Shown: positions 58,401-64,000 of the stretch, in pieces
Layout: the number at the start of each line of letters is the position of its first letter
Position numbering within the stretch: position 1 is the stretch's first letter
Assembly (NCBI GenBank): GCA_023512835.1
Contig: CM042088.1
Location: 46,707,199-46,771,198 of the forward strand
Reading direction: 5' to 3'
Length of the DNA stretch: 64,000 nt
DNA from: Taxillus chinensis
Taxonomy: Eukaryota; Streptophyta; Magnoliopsida; Santalales; Loranthaceae
Notes under the pieces: model-generated
What the model was told of the DNA's origin: nothing
What the model saw: the letters and a program-made list of their open reading frames with translations, nothing else
The model's database searches: none
Position numbers and translations under genes: made by a program

Positions 58401-59989
58401 ATTTAATCTTGAAAATATAAGGAAAAATCATTATTTTAATTTCAAGTACACCTAAAATTAAAGCAAATTTCAATTCCACAATTTTTACTTCAATAAATTA
58501 AATATGTATGCTAGAGATCATGTTTGGACGCAAGAATGAAAACAAACGTAGCAGGAATGAATACAATTGTACGTCATCTGTCTCTAGTTTATACTTTTTA
58601 TATTGTTAGGGCTTGTGAAAACTAGAAGTAGGTGGAGATTGCTAGAAATAAATTCAAATCACAGGAACTAGTGGAGCAGGTGGCCAATGGTTCAGTTGCA
58701 AAGAAGACCCAGCAATGGCCAGGGGACGAGTAACTCCAGACAGCACACCTCTTCCAGTCCTGAGTGACTCACTCTCTGTCTTCTTTGTAGTGGAAGAAAG
58801 ATTTGAGTGACGGGAGTTTTGACACCTCCACACCTCTTACAGTCCCTAGTGACTTGCTCTCTGCAATCTGTGTAGTGGTAGATAGGTTCGAGTGACAGGA
58901 GTTTTGCCACCTCTATTTTGTTACGTGTTTAGTTTTTTTAAAAATTATTCAACTGTATGCCCTCAATATTCGTTGATATACGTGGCACAAAATATCTACT
59001 CACTTTTATCTATTTAAGACAAGCTTGACATGGAGATTTTGCACCTTATATCATGTTTCCTTGTATTGGAGGCTTTATGTCCCTTGACCAACATTCTTAT
59101 CTTTTTAGACTGAGATTTTGAAAAGGAGGGCAACTCCTGCCATGCGGTTGCTCAATGACCTTTTGAATTTGCACGATGGATTTGATGATGATGATGAGTG
59201 GCTAATGAAATGCAAAAAGCGTATGATCACTACCTTCCCCCGAGAGGATCCTTTCAGTATTCTTGTTCCTGCAGGGTTTGACATTGAAAAGGTAACCAAT
59301 GCTGATGCTTTGCTTTCACTCTTAACTGGATTACAGTGAAATTGCTGAACGACAACTAGGAGCTTAGTTTATTTATTTACATGAATAACTTCACCTATCA
59401 AAAAAAAAATTACATGAACAGCTTCTACAGTCTTTCTGCATTGCACGATGTTCTGTTGGAAATTGCCTTTGATTTATGAGTTGATTACACAACACAAGTA
59501 GAAGTTTTGCTTCAGTACTTTAATATTAACTATCAATGCAATCGTATCTTTTGTTTACATGAAATTGCAAACGGTAAACTTCTGCTTTCTACTGCAAATA
59601 TGTAAATAGTATTTTGTTTTTGTTTTTATCTGGATTATTTTATTCAGGCAGCCGGAAGAGTGCTATGTTACCTGTCATTGCGTCTTGTGTTCCTTCTTTT
59701 CTTGTATCCTACTATTCTATAATATCTTATTTGATTGTGAACTTCTTTCCACTAGCAGGAAGGCCCTATTCGCCCTCTGCCACAAGCTGATGATTTACTA
59801 CTGAGGGTGGATTTTATTAGGGAGGTAGACGCTTTGTTACAGGAGGTTCGGGCTGAACAGAGTAAGATGCAGAATGCACAGGGGTTTGAGCCGGAAGCTG
59901 TTGCGACCAAGTTGAAGCAGCAGGAGAAGCAGCGAGCAACGCGTCTAGTTGAAACCCTGCTAGATGTTGCAATAAATTTGCAGTGGTAG
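55417..59989 (+). CDS. PAC: PALE CRESS (PAC), chloroplast development protein
   Basis: Exons: 55417-55531, 55626-55696, 56216-56410, 56948-57034, 57812-57862, 59109-59291, 59759-59989. They join to 310 residues, near the family length. A chloroplast transit peptide (about residues 1-45) is followed by the PAC signature ELPPGLPKEYYDD-EWQARQREKTKELRK. A charged coiled-coil-like region comes next (EEEERKVAEYREIGLRLRGY), then KLVSSFIRAAEEVEEKIEEA, MVIWNRLDIARSD, TEILKRRATPAMRLLNDLLN and FPREDPFSILVPAGFDIEK. It ends with LKQQEKQRATRLVETLLDVA. In Arabidopsis, PAC is required for plastid rRNA maturation and 50S ribosome biogenesis, and mutants are pale. The first acceptor chosen (55624-55625) is the one that keeps phase. 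Exon 7 has tandem acceptors (TAGCAG). Intron 6 carries a repeat. Confidence 0.93.
58744..58913. repeat. Two tandem 85-bp units in PAC intron 6
   Basis: Units start at 58744 and 58829, each with CACACCTCTT. They share AGTGACT, CTCTCTG, TGTAGTGG and GAGTGAC..GGAGTTTTG at matching positions, with roughly 80 per cent identity by eye. The flanking sequence looks transposon-derived; no coding role seen. Confidence 0.7.
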
Positions 59990-60000
59990 TCAACCATTTT

Positions 60001-60043
60001 ATGGAGTATCCTCTTCGGTCATAATTTGAAGAGGATACTCCAT
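60001..60043. other. Perfect 16-bp hairpin between convergent PAC and OSCA genes
   Basis: ATGGAGTATCCTCTTC (60001-60016) and GAAGAGGATACTCCAT (60028-60043) are exact inverted copies around an 11-base loop. The hairpin begins 11 bases after the PAC stop codon and is followed by TTTTTTATT. It should lie in the PAC 3' UTR and could also lie in the 3' UTR of the opposing gene. Confidence 0.9.
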
Positions 60044-60216
60044 CAGTTTTTTATTAATCTCCATCGGTCTTTCTGTAAAATTAGCAAGCTGCAACTTTTT
60101 CTAATTATTGTGTGTCAACTTAGTGTAACAATCCTAGAACATGTACAAAAATTATGGGAGTTCGAATTTAAGGAGAAAAAAAAAAGAGACTAGTTTACAG
60201 GGTGGGTGCTGAAGTC

Positions 60217-63200
60217 TCAAGACCCGGATTCAGAACTTTGATCAGAACCGTATCTACTGCTACCTTTGTGAGAATGCCTTTTGGTAGGAACAAGTGGGTT
60301 GTTTTCTTCATCATCAATGGCTGCTGGTCTCTCAAAGTCATCACCTTTGAATACGGGGTGCACATATGCATCCTGGATGTAACTTCTCAAGTTTAGGGTC
60401 GGCTCTGTAGCTCGCTCGAGTGTGTCCTTAATCATTGCATCCTGTAACCAGAACTATCATATGATCAGAATTTCCAAAAGGGGATCATATATCCGTGAAA
60501 AGCAAGGAAGCGACATGTTTATGTTATTGTGCTAACCTGCAATGGGAATTTCACAAATGCGGATTCGAATCGTCCCTTGCAGAATCTATGGAACCAGATG
60601 GTCAAAACAAGAAGAACAAGCAGCAATGGCGTCGACCTTGCTGCACCTTTTGTGCTAAGCAATCCCATCAGTAAAAGTTGTGATATCACCAAACTTGTTA
60701 TAACACGGCGGTGCACATCTGGCCAGAAAGCAGCCCCACTCTCGTACTCCTGATCGTAGACATTGATAATCTTGCAAGCAATTGCAAATTCTCGTTAAGG
60801 TTGTGTGTTGTTTGGTTTTTTTAATAAAATAAAATCATCCAACAATGATGATAATTTCAACAGTAGCATACCTGGTGTCGAAACACCATAAAAGCAAAAC
60901 CGAAAAAGACAATTATGAAAGGAAGAAGTATTGGTGTGACAACAGAGTACACGAGTCCCAGGAGGAAGTAGAGTTGTATTCGTGGCTCAGATATAGCAAA
61001 ATTGATGCAACCTGGATCCATTGCCTGCTCTCGATCTTGCTCCGTTTTAACTAGGAACGTGTTCTTTAGATGGAACACAACTAGAGGACCCAGTCGTAAT
61101 ATCTCTGCAGCAATTCCAGCCCAACCGTCGATCATTATATATGTAATGAAAAAAGTGCCTTTCATTGGTATGGATACGCCAACAGTTCTAGGAATCCTGC
61201 AAAATAATGCAAACATGAGAACTAAGTTGCTTTGGTTTCATCAAAAACCCAACAAGATGTATTTTCTAGTCTGTTTTTCCAACAACTTAAACCAAAGTAA
61301 AAAAAAAAAAGGTAAACATACTCGGTTGGCGACTGATTAATGAAGTTGTGGAGCTGTTGAAAGGCCGTTCCTGTAATAATGCTTCCTAGAAACACATTGA
61401 CAAGTATGAAGAAATTATATTTCCCAGCCGACCTCCTCTCCAAAGATGACAATGATGTAAAGCCTTCAATTTTAGCCATGGTCATGAGAAGGGTGGGAAG
61501 GAGAATAAGAAATATCTTTAGAGCGATGCCTGGAAGAAAACCTTGAATAAAAGACTTGACAACCTTTCTGCGAATAAAATTTCCACCATTATGTATTTAG
61601 TTTTCAACTCTTCCTTGACACCCACAAAAGTCAAAAAGTATCATCATCTAGGTGCATAGTAGTGACTAACACACACATGGATTAATCTTTGCAGGATAAA
61701 CGGAAAACGTTGACCATGTGCTTTAGACTTACATTTCTATCAGAGATTTCAAGAAAGGAAAGACTTTCTCAATCCCCTCAATGTTGGCAAGAGATTGAAC
61801 AAACGCTATGGGGATCATAAAAAAGAATGTGAGGAAAAATAATCCCGCAGCCATAAGCAGCCTTCGAATGGTGAGTTCAACATATGGTATGGCGAGATTA
61901 GCCCAATAAACATCACGCGGTTCAGGGGCCCATTCTGTCAACCATATGGTAGGGTTACTCGACTGCTGAGTTTGAGCGCAAACAGCTGCTCCCCATCGGC
62001 TTTTGAATGAAACAAATGCTGCAGGAATTATAGCCTGATGATCACTCATTACCTTTTCCCTTTCAGCAATTTCCTGAGTAACAGACATTGCTAATCATTA
62101 CCAATTAATAGGTACAAAAGCAGAAATCCCTACATACTATTTTTTAAAAAAATAGATATTCTCTAATAGAAAAATGAATGAATAATAAATAAATAAATCT
62201 TTACCCATGAATGGTCCTATATGGAGGAAATTTCTTAAGTTGTGTGTGTATATATATATATAGAGAGAGAGAGTGTGTGTGCGCGCTAAAGAAGTTCATA
62301 CATGCCCTGCAATATGCGTTTAAATGAAGACTTACTTCTTCGCTTAACTTCTCAATCTCAGCAGTATAATAGTCGATAGCATCCACAGTAGCTCCCCAAA
62401 GGCCCCAAAAACCTGTCTACATGTCACAGGGTTCAACAAGTCAGACAACCAAGGAATAGAAGGACATTTAAAGACCAATTAAGACAGACTATCTGAACTT
62501 CAAAAAAAATGAGCATGACCAAAAATTCAAGAGAAGGCTTAACATAAAAGGAACAATACTTTAGTTGTCGGTCTTTTTGCAGGATGTCTCTCAAATTTAT
62601 TTTGGTAGTAGGTTTTCCAGTTTTGCAAACCCTTTTTCTTTTCCACCATCTTTGCTAGATCATTTGCATTGTACACAACCTACAAGTTTATAACCAGGAA
62701 ATTAAACCGGTGAAGCTTTAATAGGGAGGATAAACAAGAGTTAGAGGTATATATACAAGCGTTGTTAAGATTTGTAAACGTTATAGCTTGTTTAATTGCT
62801 TTCCTGAACAAAATATACGCTTGACCGATTGCAAATTTGCTTGATAAAGAAAGTAACCTGATGTGTAAGATAATGATCGGGGTGATTTACACAGAAGAAA
62901 TGTTCCACATGTTCACTAACCGATTCGTCAGGGTCTGGAGGAACGTTTCTCACAAGTACCTATGAAGGTATAAAAAAACAGAAAGTTTGAACGAAATAAT
63001 GAACATAATATATACATACTGATCCTGCATGACAGACTTTATACAATTCACATAATGTACATGTTTGTGTATGTAAGCATGCGTGCAGATACAGTTTTGC
63101 ATTTAAAAAAATCGCTGCTTGTTGTATATGTACATGTATGTTTGTAATTTTTTATATAAGCGTATAGGAAAGTAGAAGGTATGTATCATCTCTGGATCTC

Positions 63201-63552
63201 TGAATGATGAATAAAATTAAATTTAAATTTAGAAAAATACATGATTATGAGAACTAGATAGAGATAATACAGACAGAAAACATACAGCAAAAGATAAATG
63301 AATGTAGCTAAAATTATTTTAAAAATAAAAATTCCAGCTAAAATAAACAATAATAATCATAAGCAACATAAAAGGGACAAAGATGACTGTAAATTGAATG
63401 AATGTAGCAAACTCACTGTGAATTGGTCTGGACGCCGATTCTCTAATGCAAGAAAACGCAACCTTAATGTAGCTATGATCTTGTATTCCTTGTAAAGCAC
63501 AAAGCATGTCCAGAATGAAAAAACGTATGACATTCCTAGATGTACCAAAAAC
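60217..63552 (-). CDS. CSC1-like/OSCA (TMEM63-type) cation channel, HYP1-like, C-terminal part
   Basis: Minus-strand exons: 63417-63552, 62858-62959, 62560-62679, 62336-62416, 61733-62073, 61322-61567, 60872-61196, 60537-60770, 60217-60441. They join in phase to 602 residues. The part missing at the N terminus lies beyond the right edge. Visible blocks include FTVLVRNVPPDPDESVSEHV (cytosolic RRM-like region), FWGLWGATVDAIDYYTAEIE, FVSFKSRWGAAVCAQTQQ, WAPEPRDVYWANL, then the pore-domain helices: FFFMIPIAFVQSLANI, GFLPGIALKIFLILLPTLLM, KYNFFILVNVFLGSIITGTA and FWPDVHRRVI. The family comprises osmo- and mechanosensitive Ca2+-permeable channels of the plasma membrane and endomembranes. The sequence is closest to the HYP1/RXW8 branch as I recall it. 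Its stop codon is only 227 bp from that of PAC on the other strand. Confidence 0.92.
62249..62282. repeat. Compound (TA)n-(GA)n-(GT)n microsatellite in an OSCA intron
   Basis: TATATATATATA is followed by GAGAGAGAGA and then GTGTGTGTG in the intron between the exons at 62336-62416 and 61733-62073. It is likely to vary in length and has no effect on coding sequence. Confidence 0.7.
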
Positions 63553-64000
63553 CTGTCAAAGATAATTAAAAGATTTACTCGTGAATGTAGACTTTTCAAA
63601 TTTAACCGTGGTAAAGTAACAGAGATTCCTAGACAATCTATATAGACATTCTGATAACATATTTGAAGATCTAGACATGTACTAAAACTATATCGATAGG
63701 ATCCTCTCTGGCTTGGTCATCTGCTTAGTATTAAAGGATTTTGCTGGGGGTGTTAGAAGTGCAAATACGTTCTGGTCATTATTATTTCTGTCAATCATAA
63801 AACTAAAACATCCGACATATTTCCAAATCACAGCAACGGCTTTTGAAATGCATCTACTTAACGCCAATAGGAAATTAAGCATAATTTGCATTCAACAAGA
63901 TGACAATCATTTGAAAACCTTTACCAAATACTTCAACTTTTGTTTGCTCAAAGGAAGAGAAAGAAAGAGCATGAAGGGATGCTATATCTCACTTCTTTGA
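63553..64000. other. Probable intron sequence of the OSCA gene to the right edge
   Basis: No exon joining the open 5' end of the exon at 63552 was found here. The ORFs in this stretch on both strands show no similarity to the OSCA N-terminal helices. I infer that this is an intron and that the first exons lie outside the window. Confidence 0.4.

Overview
The window is plant nuclear DNA, almost certainly from a eudicot. It is AT-rich, its genes carry plant-type GT-AG introns, and the products are plant-specific or organelle-targeted: an auxin-binding protein ending in KDEL, a chloroplast mTERF, PALE CRESS, RPH1 and a mitochondrial EF-Tu. I assembled gene models by joining exons across GT/AG sites with matching phase and by recognising the conserved proteins. 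The species cannot be named from the sequence.

Layout. 1-7176: the 5' part (eight exons, minus strand) of a PIEZO mechanosensitive channel gene that runs off the left edge; its intron beyond exon 8 holds a decayed RTE-type LINE broken by a MITE-like insert. 10580-11983 (+): RPH1. 13184-14755 (-): a single-exon BSM/RUGOSA2-type mTERF. 17019-19292 (+): ABP1. 19943-20013 (-): tRNA-Gly(CCC). 21562-23076 (+): an intronless BSD-domain protein. 24792-24952 (-): one orphan coding exon. 27683-35031 (+): mitochondrial EF-Tu, 12 exons, with two introns swollen by transposon-like sequence. 37912-42337 (+): a MATH-BTB (BPM) CUL3 adaptor. 45390-47494 and 50853-53820 (both -): two tandem dienelactone-hydrolase-like genes with the same seven-exon structure, plus a stray fragment of one exon at 44595-44651. 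55417-59989 (+): PALE CRESS. 60217-63552 (-): the C-terminal nine exons of an OSCA/CSC1-like channel that runs off the right edge.

The genes form no operon or pathway. Several do serve organelles (mTERF, PALE CRESS and RPH1 in plastids, EF-Tu in mitochondria). Both ends encode parts of mechanically gated channel families (PIEZO and OSCA), probably by coincidence. From memory of Arabidopsis locus order, PIEZO, RPH1 and PALE CRESS sit together near the end of chromosome 2, while mTERF/BSM, ABP1 and mitochondrial EF-Tu sit together near the top of chromosome 4. Here they are interleaved, which suggests a less fractionated ancestral order.

I found no clearly new biological system. The observations most worth a second look are: ABP1 lacking the conserved C-terminal cysteine; a 402-base stretch with no G on the + strand, including a 48-base C run, between the two hydrolase genes (possibly an assembly artefact); a perfect 16-bp hairpin in the 227-bp gap between the convergent PALE CRESS and OSCA stop codons; a captured hydrolase exon fragment; an orphan exon; and a GC-rich, protein-like patch near 36 kb.
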